Below, in pieces: positions 25,158 through 34,191 of a DNA stretch of 64,000 nt (position 1 is the first letter of the stretch; each line of letters begins with the position of its first letter). A program made the translations under genes and the position numbers. Under the pieces are notes generated by a model. That model saw only the letters and a list, made by a program, of their open reading frames with translations, was not told where the DNA came from and made no database searches. Source of the stretch: Achromobacter sp. UMC71 (GTDB lineage: Bacteria > Pseudomonadota > Gammaproteobacteria > Burkholderiales > Burkholderiaceae_B); assembly GCF_014170305.1 (NCBI RefSeq), contig NZ_LZZT01000006.1, positions 62,001-126,000 of the forward strand, given 5' to 3'.

Positions 25158-26840
25158 GTGAATACGGCCCGCATGAACGCCACCGCATCCGCCACCGCCA
25201 CTCGCGCACCCTGGTCGCTGGACCGGGTGCTGCTGTGGACCTGCGTCGGCATCCCGATGATCGGGCTGGCGCTGTTCTTCCTGTATCCGCTGGCGACGGT
25301 TGCCTGGCGCAGCCTGGTGGAAAAAGACGGCGGGATCGGCCTGGGCAACTACGCCGAGGTCTTCGCCACGCGCGGCATCCTGACCGCCACCGCCAACAGC
25401 CTGACCATGAGCGCGGCCACCACCGCGATCAGCCTGCTGCTCGGCTTTGCTATCGCCTACGGGCTGGACCGCAGCCGCATGCGCGGCAAGGCCTTCGTCA
25501 AACTGGCGCTGGTGCTGCCGCTGCTCGCCCCGTCATTGGTGCAAGGACTGGGGCTGATATTCATCCTGGGACGCAACGGCCTGGTGCACCGCTGGACAGG
25601 CTGGGAGTTCGACATCTATGGCTTCTGGGGCCTGCTGATCTCGAACGTTTTCTACGCCCTGCCCCAGGCCGTGCTGATCCTGCAGGCCGCGCTGCGCAAT
25701 ACCGACGCCCGCTACTACGACGCCGCCGAAGTCATGGGCGCGTCCAGCGCGCGGCAGTTCTTCGACATCACGTTGCCCAATTGCAAGTTCGGCCTGCTGA
25801 GCGCGGCGTTCGTGGTCTTCGTGATCACGATCACCGATTTCGGCAACGCCGCCGTCATCGGCGGCAACTACAAGGTGCTGGCCACGGAAATCTACAGCCA
25901 GGTGTCCGGCCAGATGAATTTCGGCATGGGCTCGGTGGTGGGCATCCTGCTGCTGCTGCCGTCGCTGATCTCGGTGCAGATCGAACGGGTGGCTTCGCAA
26001 CGCCAGTTCGGCGCCGCGTCGCCCAGCGGCCTGCGGGTGACGCCCCAGCCAGCCCGCGGCCGCGACCGCGCCTTCACGGTGGGCGTGTTGCTGTGTACCA
26101 GCACCATCGTGGCCACGGTCGCCACCGTCGTGTTCGCCAGCTTCATGCGGCTGTGGCCGTACCGCATGGAATGGACGCTCAAGCACTACGACATCACGGT
26201 CAGCGGCGGCTACGCGCCGTTGTGGACGTCGCTGTACCTGTCACTGGCGGCGGCATCCGGCGGCGTGCTGCTGCTTTTCTTCCTGACGTTCGGCGTCTGC
26301 CGCATCCCCCGGGCCTGGGCCAAGCTGGTCTACCTGGTATCCGTACTACCGGTGGGCGTGCCGGGGCTGGTGCTGGGCCTGTCGTACATCTTCGCGTTCA
26401 ATTCGCCTTCGACGCCACTGTATGCGCTGTACGGCAGCGCCGCGCTGATCGCGCTGTGCAATTTCTACCACTATCACACGCAGGGTTTCCTGACGATGAT
26501 GACCGGCATGCGCGCCGTGCCGCAAGCGCTCGAAGAAGCGGTGAGCTGCCTGGGCGGGGGCACCTGGCAAGTGCTGCGCGATGCGGTGTTGCCGCAGATC
26601 GCCCCCACGGTGCTGGGCGTGTTCTTTTTCCTGTTCATGCGGTCCATGGTCACGTTGTCCGCCGTGATTTTCCTGGTGACGCCGTCGGTCAGCGTGGCGC
26701 CGGTATCTGTCTTGCGGCTGGACGAGGCAGGTTTCGTCTCGCAGGCGGCAGCCTATTCGACGCTTATCATGCTGGTCGTGGGAGGCTCCCTGCTGGCGAT
26801 GCGCGCATTGATCGCGCTGGCCGCGCGGCGCCGCAAATAG
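25158..26840 (+). CDS. ABC importer double permease, aminoethylphosphonate type (PhnU2-like)
   Basis: 560 residues with two fused permease domains, each with about six helices and an EAA-type coupling loop: EVMGASSARQFFDITLP in the first half and EEAVSCLGGGTWQVLRDAVL in the second. The GTG at 25158 is used here; the ATG at 25173 is also possible. It forms the inner-membrane channel for the ABC system. The fused form is typical of PhnU2 and FbpB-like permeases. Confidence 0.9.
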   Translation: MNTARMNATASATATRAPWSLDRVLLWTCVGIPMIGLALFFLYPLATVAWRSLVEKDGGIGLGNYAEVFATRGILTATANSLTMSAATTAISLLLGFAIAYGLDRSRMRGKAFVKLALVLPLLAPSLVQGLGLIFILGRNGLVHRWTGWEFDIYGFWGLLISNVFYALPQAVLILQAALRNTDARYYDAAEVMGASSARQFFDITLPNCKFGLLSAAFVVFVITITDFGNAAVIGGNYKVLATEIYSQVSGQMNFGMGSVVGILLLLPSLISVQIERVASQRQFGAASPSGLRVTPQPARGRDRAFTVGVLLCTSTIVATVATVVFASFMRLWPYRMEWTLKHYDITVSGGYAPLWTSLYLSLAAASGGVLLLFFLTFGVCRIPRAWAKLVYLVSVLPVGVPGLVLGLSYIFAFNSPSTPLYALYGSAALIALCNFYHYHTQGFLTMMTGMRAVPQALEEAVSCLGGGTWQVLRDAVLPQIAPTVLGVFFFLFMRSMVTLSAVIFLVTPSVSVAPVSVLRLDEAGFVSQAAAYSTLIMLVVGGSLLAMRALIALAARRRK

Positions 26841-26857
26841 ATTAGGAAGCATCCAAT

Positions 26858-27619
26858 ATGTGGCAAGAAGAGCGGTATCAAAGAATCCGCGCCCTGCTGT
26901 CTTCACTGCAGCAGGTATCGACCGACCGTATCGTCGGCGAGCTGGGGGTATCGCGGGAGACAGTCAGGCGCGACCTGCTGGAACTGGAATCCATGGGCGA
27001 ACTGCGCCGCGTGCACGGCGGCGCCGTGCCGGTGCACAGCGAACCGCCCATCACCGAGCGCGTGCATACGCGCGTCAAGTACAAGCGCGCCATCGCACGC
27101 GCCGCCGCCGGCCTGGTGAGCAGCGGCCAGACGCTATTCCTGGATGCGGGCAGCACCACCAGCGTATTGGCCGATGAACTGGCCAAGCTCAGCGGACTGA
27201 CCATCATCACCAATTCATTCGACGTGGCGCTCAAGGTCGGCGCCGCCGGCAACGGCGCCAACGAACTGATCATGCTGGGCGGATCGGTGGGCGGCCCGGT
27301 CTGCGCCACCGCGGGCGACATCACCATCGCCGAGATTCATCGTTACCGCGCCGACCTGGCGCTGCTATCGCCGGTGGGCGTGGATGCCGAATGCGGCGCC
27401 ACCAGCTACGACTTGCGCGAAGCCGAAGTGGCGCGCGCCATGGCCGCCAACGCCAAGCAACGCGTGCTGCTGGCCGACTTCAGCAAGATCGGCCTGTGCA
27501 GCCGCGTGTCGTACTGCGAGGTCGGCCGCATCGATCACCTGGTCACCAACGCCAATGCCGAAAAGATGCCGGCCTTCGCACCGCTGAAGGCCGCCGTGGG
27601 CAAGACGTTGACGGTGTAG
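26858..27619 (+). CDS. DeoR-family transcriptional regulator
   Basis: 253 residues with AGGAAG upstream of the ATG. An N-terminal helix-turn-helix (VSTDRIVGELGVSRETVRRD) is followed by RRVHGGAV and a sugar-phosphate-isomerase-like effector domain with LFLDAGSTTS. DeoR proteins usually repress and respond to phosphorylated metabolites, which fits a neighbouring phosphatase. It is the last gene of the importer operon and converges with the next gene, 7 bases away. Confidence 0.93.
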   Translation: MWQEERYQRIRALLSSLQQVSTDRIVGELGVSRETVRRDLLELESMGELRRVHGGAVPVHSEPPITERVHTRVKYKRAIARAAAGLVSSGQTLFLDAGSTTSVLADELAKLSGLTIITNSFDVALKVGAAGNGANELIMLGGSVGGPVCATAGDITIAEIHRYRADLALLSPVGVDAECGATSYDLREAEVARAMAANAKQRVLLADFSKIGLCSRVSYCEVGRIDHLVTNANAEKMPAFAPLKAAVGKTLTV

Positions 27620-27626
27620 CCGCGCG

Positions 27627-28628
27627 TCAGTCCACCGACACGCCCGCCACCTTCACCATATCTGCCCAATAGATGGTGTCTTGCTGCAGCCGCTTCTCGA
27701 AAGCAGCGGGCGCGCTACCGACCGGTTGGCTGCCGCCGGCCTGGATCTTGGCGATCACGTTGGGCGATTTCATCGCCTGGGCCACGGCCTGGGCCAGATA
27801 GGCGATGCGGTCGGGCGGCGTGCCGGCTGGCGCGAACAGGCCGTACCAATCGTCGGCGGTGATACCGTCCATGCCGGATTGCTGGAGCGTGGGCGCGGCC
27901 TTGAAGATGCCGATGCCGTTGTCGTGGCTGAGCGCCAGGATGCGCAGCTTGCCGGCGGCGACCATCGGTTCGGCCGATGCGGGCGAGGTGATCAACATGT
28001 CCACCGTGCCGCCCATCAGGTCAGTGATCGCAGGCGCGGCGCCGCGGTAGGGGACGTGAACAAGTTTCACGCCGGCCTTTTGCGACAGCAGTGCGCCCAT
28101 CAGGTGGCTCATGGTGCCATTGCCCGGCGTGGCATAGGTGATGACGCCGGGCTGCTTGCGAGCGGCGTCGAGATAGTCGCCCAGCGATCGGTAGGCGCTT
28201 TCGCTGCGCGACACGAGCACCAGGGGCGCGGACGTGATCTGCGAGATGGGGACGAAGTCCTTGAGCGGGTCGAAGCCCACGTTCTTGTACAGGCGTGGAT
28301 TGACGGCCATCACGCTGGTCTGCGACATCACCAGCGTATAGCCATCAGGTTTGGCGCGCGAGACCTGCGAGGTACCCACATTGCCGCCAGCGCCGGAGCG
28401 GTTTTCCACCACCACGCTTTGGCCCGTGATCGCGCCGAGCTCCTGCGCGATCAGACGAGCCACGCCGTCGTTGCCACCCCCGGGCGGGAACGGCGACACG
28501 ACCGTGATGGCCTGTTTGGGATAGTCGGCCAGCGGCGCGAGCGCCTGGGCGTGCGCGTTGGCTCCCCATGCCAGGCAGGCCAGGGCCGCCGCGGTTCTGC
28601 AGGCTTGCAGCACGTGTTGCTTTGTCAT
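27627..28628 (-). CDS. Bug-family (TctC-like) periplasmic binding protein
   Basis: 333 residues from the ATG at 28628. A signal peptide (about residues 1-26, ending AHAQ) precedes the Bug fold with FPPGGGNDGVARL and VENRSGAGGNVG. Bug proteins bind carboxylates and are greatly expanded in Bordetella and relatives. No TctA/TctB partner is adjacent, so it is an orphan. It lies about 150 bp after the rhodanese gene and may belong to the sulfur cluster, perhaps capturing an organosulfur acid. Confidence 0.88.
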   Translation of the reverse strand: MTKQHVLQACRTAAALACLAWGANAHAQALAPLADYPKQAITVVSPFPPGGGNDGVARLIAQELGAITGQSVVVENRSGAGGNVGTSQVSRAKPDGYTLVMSQTSVMAVNPRLYKNVGFDPLKDFVPISQITSAPLVLVSRSESAYRSLGDYLDAARKQPGVITYATPGNGTMSHLMGALLSQKAGVKLVHVPYRGAAPAITDLMGGTVDMLITSPASAEPMVAAGKLRILALSHDNGIGIFKAAPTLQQSGMDGITADDWYGLFAPAGTPPDRIAYLAQAVAQAMKSPNVIAKIQAGGSQPVGSAPAAFEKRLQQDTIYWADMVKVAGVSVD

Positions 28629-28778
28629 CGGTATTTCCCCTTGTTGTCGGCAGCCGGATACTCGGCCGTCCGTTGCATTTCGGTTCGCCAGGAACCGTCC
28701 CCGCCCCGGCGGCGGATCGCCGGGGCGTGCTGATCGGATAAAACAGGTCGTGCGGCCGCTCACGCGGCCCATGGGCGA

Positions 28779-30371
28779 CTAAGCCGGAAAGCGATACGCG
28801 GCGCGTTCGCGCTCGTCGATCTGCTTGACCAGATTGGTTTCCCAGGCCAGGTACTGACGCGCCGCGGCCTTGTTACCGTCGTGGCGGTCGTGCACAAAAA
28901 ACAGGTAGTCGATGCAGTCGCGGTCAGCGGGCTCGTCCGGCGTGGATTGCAGCGCCAGCCCCACTGCCGACCAGCCGGCCGGCGAGCCGAGGTTCACCTT
29001 GACGTCGCTGATGCCTCGCGCCCGCAGATCGGCGGCCGCCCAGGCGGCCACGGCCAGTTCGTCGGCCAGCAACACCACCGGTTGCGCGGCGTCCAGCGCC
29101 AGATCGGCAAAGCGCGGGCGAATCGACCATTGCGCCCCCGCGATATGTGTTGCGCGATAGCGCATGCTGGCGCGGAGGTCGACCAGCTGCGCGCCCCGCG
29201 CCGATGCTGCGGCCAGGGCCGCGTCGTCCAAGACCGTCACGGACGGCGCATCGGCCGGCACCACGGTGGCTTTCAGCGCTGCGGCCACGCCTTCTTGCAG
29301 CACGCTTGCATCCCACCCCATCTGGCGCAGCCAACTGGCCACGACCGGCGCGCGCACCCCTTCGGCATCGAACACTACGATGCGTGCGCCACGCACGGCC
29401 AGGTATTGGTCGGTGGCCTGGATCAGCTGGCCGCCGGGGGTGTGCTGTGCGCCGGGCAAGGACCCTTGCGCAAACTCTTCGGCGCTGCGTACATCGCACA
29501 GGAAGGTGCTGCGACCCGCGTCGTCCAGCCAGGCCTGTACCTGGCTTACGTTGACGCGCGGCACGTTGTGGCGCTCGGCCAGATCGGCCGAACGCCGTAC
29601 CAGCGCCGGCAGGTCTTCAGGCGCCACGGTATCGTCGTAGCGGCGCTGCGCGCCATGGTCCAGTTTGAAGTCTTCCAGGTACCAGCCTTGGGTGCCGTTT
29701 TCCAGCGCAAATACCGGGTTGGGCAAGCCCAGGTTGATCAGCGTCTGCGCGCCGATGATGCTGCGCGTGCGTCCTGCACAATTGACCACAATAGTGGTGC
29801 TGGGATTGCGAACCAGGGTGTGTGCGCGCAACGCCAGTTCGCCGTTGGGGCAGCAGATGCCGCCCGGAATGCTCATCTTCTGGTATTCGGCGTAGGGCCT
29901 GCCGTCCAGCACGATCAGGTCGTCGCCGCGGCGCTGACGCTCGGCCAGTTCGCGCGCGCCGATACGGGGGGTGTGGAAAACTTCTTCGGCGAGTTCACCA
30001 AAGGTCTTGCTGGGCACATTGACGCCGGCAAATGCGGCATAACCGTCGCGTCGCCATTGTTCAATGCCACCCGCCAGCCGGTGCACCTGCGTGTAACCCA
30101 GTCCACGCAATGCGCTCGCGGCACGGGCCGCCGTCTCGTCCACGCCGCCTTCGTCATAAACCACCACCCGTACGCCACGACGTGGCGCCAACCGCACGAT
30201 GTCGGCTTCCAGTCGGCTATAGGGAACTGGCGCGGCATAGAACAAGTGAGACTCGCCGTACTGGCCATGCTCGCGCACGTCCAACAGCGCGATCTCGTTG
30301 CCGTCGTGCAGCCAGCCCTTGAGCGTGTGGGAATCGACGTCGGCCAGGTTCAGGTCGGAATGGGGATGCAT
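28779..30371 (-). CDS. four-domain rhodanese (sulfurtransferase) protein
   Basis: 530 residues with four rhodanese-like repeats starting near residues 10, 140, 270 and 385. Only the second has the catalytic cysteine, in VVNCAGRTRS. The equivalent loops in the others (VVYDEGGV, VVFDAEGV, VLLADELA) lack it, so three domains are probably structural. A C-terminal segment of about 50 residues (DRDCIDYLFFVHDRHDGN) follows. It should move a sulfane sulfur between thiols. It lies downstream of a C-S lyase and a thiol dioxygenase, which suggests a role in handling persulfides. Confidence 0.88.
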   Translation of the reverse strand: MHPHSDLNLADVDSHTLKGWLHDGNEIALLDVREHGQYGESHLFYAAPVPYSRLEADIVRLAPRRGVRVVVYDEGGVDETAARAASALRGLGYTQVHRLAGGIEQWRRDGYAAFAGVNVPSKTFGELAEEVFHTPRIGARELAERQRRGDDLIVLDGRPYAEYQKMSIPGGICCPNGELALRAHTLVRNPSTTIVVNCAGRTRSIIGAQTLINLGLPNPVFALENGTQGWYLEDFKLDHGAQRRYDDTVAPEDLPALVRRSADLAERHNVPRVNVSQVQAWLDDAGRSTFLCDVRSAEEFAQGSLPGAQHTPGGQLIQATDQYLAVRGARIVVFDAEGVRAPVVASWLRQMGWDASVLQEGVAAALKATVVPADAPSVTVLDDAALAAASARGAQLVDLRASMRYRATHIAGAQWSIRPRFADLALDAAQPVVLLADELAVAAWAAADLRARGISDVKVNLGSPAGWSAVGLALQSTPDEPADRDCIDYLFFVHDRHDGNKAAARQYLAWETNLVKQIDERERAAYRFPA

Positions 30372-30411
30372 CAGTGAATTCTCTGCAATCAGAAAGGGGG
30401 AATGGCGAATA

Positions 30412-31587
30412 TCAGCGCTCGGGTCGCAGCAGCGTGAAGGCTTGGTCGAGATCGGCGATCAGGTCGTCCGGATCTTCCAGCCCGATATGCAGGCGCAACA
30501 TCGGGCCGTGTGCCTGCGAAGCCGGTAGCGAACGCGCATTGCGCAGCTGCATCGGAATCACCAGGCTTTCAAAACCGCCCCAGGACGCGCCGATGCCGAA
30601 CAGGCGCAGCGCATCGATGGCGCGTTCCATATCGGCGTCGGTAATAGGCGCCGCGAACGCCAAGGTCAACAAGCCGTTGGTACCCGAGCATTCACGCAGC
30701 CAGACGGCGTGGAAAGGATCGTCAGACAGCACCGGGCACAGCACGTGTGCAACCTCCGCCCTGCCCTGCAGCCACTCGGCCACGCGCAGCGCGCTACGGG
30801 CATGCTGGGCCATACGCAATGGCAGCGAACGCATGCCGCGCAGCACCAGGAAGGCGTCATCGGCGCCGACGGTCTGGCCGAAGTCGATGCTGGCCCGATC
30901 CAGGGGCCGCCAAGCGCGCGGGTTGGTCACGACCGCGCCCATCATCACGTCGGCATGGCCGCCCAGGTACTTGGTGGCCGCGAGGATGGAAATATCGGCG
31001 CCCAGCGACAGGGGTTGGCACAGCAATCCGGAAGCCCAGGTGTTATCCACAGCCAACCAGCAATCATGCGCGCGCGCCAACGCCGCCAGGCGACTCAGGT
31101 CCGGCATTTCGTAGGTCAGCGAACCCGGTGATTCGGCGTAAATCATGCGGGTATTCGGACGCACCAACCGCTCAACGCCGGAGCCGTCCGGCGAGTAATA
31201 CGAGCATTCGATCCCCAGACGAGACAGATGCTCGGCGCAGAAGCGACGCACGGGTTCATAAACCGCGTCGGTCACCAGCACATGGTCTCCGGCGCGCAGA
31301 TAGGCCAGCAGCACGGTAGCAATGGCGGCCTGCCCGGTGGGGAACAGCTTGGCGCGAAAGCCCTGCTCCAGCTCGACCAGCGCGTCTTCCAGCGCATGGG
31401 TGCTGTCGGTGCCTCGCGCGCCGTAGGACGGCAGGCGTTCCTGCTCACGGCGGGCCCGCGTATCGCGCCAGGCCGCGACGCTATCGAACACGTAAGTGCT
31501 GGCGCGCGTGACCGGCGTATTGACCCAGCCGCTGTGAGGGCGCCCGGCGCGCAACAGGCGCGTCGCGGACCGATAGGGTTTGTCCAT
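30412..31587 (-). CDS. PLP-dependent C-S lyase, cystathionine beta-lyase type
   Basis: 391 residues from the ATG at 31587, chosen because it sits 2 bases after the upstream stop; a longer reading overlaps that gene. The fold-type I Cys/Met metabolism motifs are clear: YGARGTDST for phosphate binding, LAVDNTWASG with the PLP Asp, and the PLP lysine in AATKYLGGHADV. It cleaves a C-S bond of a cysteine derivative to pyruvate, ammonia and a thiol. The name metC fits by family, but its place in a sulfur catabolic cluster suggests a degradative role. Confidence 0.9.
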   Translation of the reverse strand: MDKPYRSATRLLRAGRPHSGWVNTPVTRASTYVFDSVAAWRDTRARREQERLPSYGARGTDSTHALEDALVELEQGFRAKLFPTGQAAIATVLLAYLRAGDHVLVTDAVYEPVRRFCAEHLSRLGIECSYYSPDGSGVERLVRPNTRMIYAESPGSLTYEMPDLSRLAALARAHDCWLAVDNTWASGLLCQPLSLGADISILAATKYLGGHADVMMGAVVTNPRAWRPLDRASIDFGQTVGADDAFLVLRGMRSLPLRMAQHARSALRVAEWLQGRAEVAHVLCPVLSDDPFHAVWLRECSGTNGLLTLAFAAPITDADMERAIDALRLFGIGASWGGFESLVIPMQLRNARSLPASQAHGPMLRLHIGLEDPDDLIADLDQAFTLLRPER

Positions 31588-31589
31588 GA

Positions 31590-32177
31590 TCAGCGGCGCG
31601 TCTGCACGCCAATGGGCATGACTTTGCACGTGCCTGCGGCCAGGTCGAACGCCAGGCGCTCGGTCAGCGTTTCCAGCGCGCGGCCGTACATGTGCAGATG
31701 GCGGATGACGCTGTCGCCCTGGATCTCGACCGCATGGATGTCGTCGGGCATCAGCGCGATGCCCGCGCCCGGACCGACCACCACGGTGCCGGTCTTTTCA
31801 AGGCGCCCCACGCCGGCTACCGAACCGTCGTCGGTACGGTCGTACACGTAGTTGTATTCCACCCCTTCCACCGCGGCGATACAGGCCCAGGTGGTGTGGT
31901 TGTGCGGCACGATCTGCTTACCCGGGCGCATCACGTTCAGGTACAGCGCGTACTGCTTGTCGGCGTCTTCGCTGATCAGGTAGCGCGCTTGGCGCTCGCC
32001 TTCTTCCGGCGCCGGATAGCGGTCCTGGGCCCACCAGTCGGTGTGGCCGGCCAGCTGGATCAGCTCGTCCAGCACCACCTTCAGGCTGTCGCGGTTCAGG
32101 CCCTTATTTCCTAAAGTATTTTTAATATTTCCAACGGTGCTGTCGATGCCCTGCTGGTGAGGATGCGCGTTGCCCAC
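31590..32177 (-). CDS. cysteine-dioxygenase-family thiol dioxygenase
   Basis: 195 residues if translation starts at the GTG at 32177, which has AGAGGGA about 8 bases upstream. The reading frame extends further, towards the divergent LysR gene, without a better start. It is a cupin with iron ligands in [13 protein letters not shown] and DDIHAVEI. The family oxidises a thiol to a sulfinate with O2. I cannot tell cysteine from 3-mercaptopropionate as substrate. A Trp follows the HxH motif where cysteine dioxygenases usually differ, so another thiol is possible. It is the first gene of the sulfur cluster. Confidence 0.82.
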   Translation of the reverse strand: MGNAHPHQQGIDSTVGNIKNTLGNKGLNRDSLKVVLDELIQLAGHTDWWAQDRYPAPEEGERQARYLISEDADKQYALYLNVMRPGKQIVPHNHTTWACIAAVEGVEYNYVYDRTDDGSVAGVGRLEKTGTVVVGPGAGIALMPDDIHAVEIQGDSVIRHLHMYGRALETLTERLAFDLAAGTCKVMPIGVQTRR

Positions 32178-32240
32178 AGTGACTTTCCCTCTTGTTTCAC
32201 GAGTTATTTTGGTCACTGTATCGCCACGCACGGGGTGGAA

Positions 32241-32283
32241 CAATTTAAATTGCCTTAAGATTCCATAAGTATTGCTAATACTT
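32241..32283. promoter_or_regulatory. palindromic operators between the LysR and thiol dioxygenase genes
   Basis: Two palindromes lie in the divergent gap: the perfect 12-mer CAATTTAAATTG (32241-32252) and AAGTATT-GCT-AATACTT (32267-32283), a 7-bp inverted repeat of the kind LysR proteins bind. The second lies 17 bases before the LysR start codon, which suits autoregulation together with control of the divergent operon. Confidence 0.55.
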
Positions 32284-32299
32284 TTAGATTTCAAGCGAC

Positions 32300-33193
32300 A
32301 TGCGTAATCTGGATCTGGACCTGCTGCGTACGCTGACGGCGATCGCGCGCTACGACACGTTCTCCGAGGCGGCCAATCGGCTGCACAAGACACAATCGGC
32401 GGTCACGCAGCAAATGCAGCGACTGGAAGCCACTATCGGCCTGCCACTGTTCGAAAAGCAGGGGCGCAACAAGGTCTTGTCCACCCACGGCCGCCGCTTG
32501 GTGGAATACGCACGCCACATGCTGGCCATCAACGACGAGGCACTGCGCGCACTGCAGGACGGGCCCCTGGAAGGCGATTTGCGCTTGGGTGCGCCGCTGG
32601 ACGTTGCCGACACCATCCTGCCCACGCTGCTGACGCACATCGCGCGTTCGGCGCCCCGCGTGAAACTCGAGATCCGCGCCGACCGCAGCCCATTCCTGAT
32701 GGACGCCTTACGCGCCGGCGAACTGGACCTGACGATCTCCACCCGCTTCGACCACGATTTCGAAGGCGTGGCCTTGCGCACCTCGCCCACCGTCTGGCTG
32801 GCATCGGCCGACTATGTGCACGACATGAATGCACCCGTGCCGCTGGTGCTGGCCGACGAACCCAGCATCTTTCGCCGCCTGGCGCTGACCGCGTTGGAAC
32901 AGGCACAGGTGCGGTGGCATACCAATTACGTGGCGCCGAACCTGGTGGGCATCAAGGCCGCGCTGCGGGCAGGCCTGGGCGTAACCGCGCGCAGCGTCGA
33001 GCTGCTGGGGCCGGAAATGCGGGTGCTGGGGGAAAAGGAGGGCCTACCGCCCTTGCCGGACGTCACGTACTTCCTGTGGATAAGGCGTGACCTGATCAAT
33101 CCGCTGACGCGGCAGGTCTATGACATGCTCAAGGCCAGCCTGGGACTGGCGCGGCATGCGGATGCCGCGCCCAATCCGGCAAGCCTTCAGTAA
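32300..33193 (+). CDS. LysR-family regulator of the sulfur cluster
   Basis: 297 residues. The N-terminal winged helix ([20 protein letters not shown], then [16 protein letters not shown]) is typical of LysR, followed by a periplasmic-binding-protein-like effector domain. It is divergent from the thiol dioxygenase gene with a palindromic intergenic region, so it most likely controls that operon. Its 3' end overlaps the convergent asparaginase gene by 7 bases. Confidence 0.93.
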   Translation: MRNLDLDLLRTLTAIARYDTFSEAANRLHKTQSAVTQQMQRLEATIGLPLFEKQGRNKVLSTHGRRLVEYARHMLAINDEALRALQDGPLEGDLRLGAPLDVADTILPTLLTHIARSAPRVKLEIRADRSPFLMDALRAGELDLTISTRFDHDFEGVALRTSPTVWLASADYVHDMNAPVPLVLADEPSIFRRLALTALEQAQVRWHTNYVAPNLVGIKAALRAGLGVTARSVELLGPEMRVLGEKEGLPPLPDVTYFLWIRRDLINPLTRQVYDMLKASLGLARHADAAPNPASLQ

Positions 33194-34191
33194 AGATCGA
33201 AGTAGCGTTGCAAGGCGGCCGGCTCGCGTGTCACGCACAGCGCCAGCATCAGCAGGATGCGCGCCTTCTGCGGGTTCAGGTCGCGGGCGGCGGCAAAACC
33301 GAGCGCCGCGTCGTTCAGTTCGACATCGCGCGCCACGAAGCCGCTACCCGTGCGGCTCGATCGCACCACGGCAACGCCATCGGCCGCAGCGCGGGCCAAG
33401 GCATCAACGGCCAGGTCGGTGGCATTGCCATCGCCCACGCCGGCCAGCACGATGCCATCGGCCTTATCGGCGATGAACGCAATCACGTCGGCCTGTAGAT
33501 TGGCATGCGCGTAGACGATATCCACGCGCGGCCAACCGGACTTTTCCAATAATGCGAGTGAAAACTCGCTTTGTGCCGTATGCGTGGTGGTATTGCGCGA
33601 ATAGAAGTATGGCGCGCCACCGTGCATCACCCCGGCGCGCCCGCGATTGGGCGATGCAAAGGCGTTGATGCCCGCGCTGGCGATCTTCTGGATCTCGCGC
33701 GCGTAGTGCACGTCTTCGTTCATCACGACCAGCGGACCACGGCCGCGCGCATCAGGATGTCGGGCCAACGCCACGGCGTTGTACAGGTTGGCGGGGCCTT
33801 CGGCGCCCAACGCGGTGGCGGGACGCATCGCGCCCACCAGCACCACCGGCTTGTCGTGGCGAATGACCAGGCTGAGGAAATACGCTGTCTCTTCAAGCGT
33901 ATCCGTGCCATGGGTGATGACGATGCCCGCCACCGAAGCGTCCGCGCATAGCGCGTCCACGCGTTGCGCCAGCGCGCGCCAGACGTCGTGCGTCATGTTC
34001 TGGCTGCCCACGTTGGCAACCTGCTCGGCGCGGATGTCCGCCAAACCCGCCAGCTGCGGCACCGCCGCCAGCAAGTCGCCTACCGAGAACGAGCCGGCCT
34101 TGTAGCCGGCCGACGTCGCGTCCGCTTGGGCACCGGCAATGGTGCCGCCCGTGGCCAACACCGCGATAACCGGCAGCGCCTGATCAGGCAT
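33187..34191 (-). CDS. L-asparaginase (type II fold)
   Basis: 334 residues. The two catalytic threonine motifs are VLATGGTIAG near residue 15 and ITHGTDTLEE near residue 95. The C-terminus QRYFDLY is typical of AnsB-like enzymes, but no clear signal peptide precedes the first motif, so it is probably cytoplasmic. It hydrolyses asparagine to aspartate and ammonia. Its start overlaps the end of parB by 8 bases, which suggests translational coupling to the par operon. Confidence 0.93.
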   Translation of the reverse strand: MPDQALPVIAVLATGGTIAGAQADATSAGYKAGSFSVGDLLAAVPQLAGLADIRAEQVANVGSQNMTHDVWRALAQRVDALCADASVAGIVITHGTDTLEETAYFLSLVIRHDKPVVLVGAMRPATALGAEGPANLYNAVALARHPDARGRGPLVVMNEDVHYAREIQKIASAGINAFASPNRGRAGVMHGGAPYFYSRNTTTHTAQSEFSLALLEKSGWPRVDIVYAHANLQADVIAFIADKADGIVLAGVGDGNATDLAVDALARAAADGVAVVRSSRTGSGFVARDVELNDAALGFAAARDLNPQKARILLMLALCVTREPAALQRYFDLY

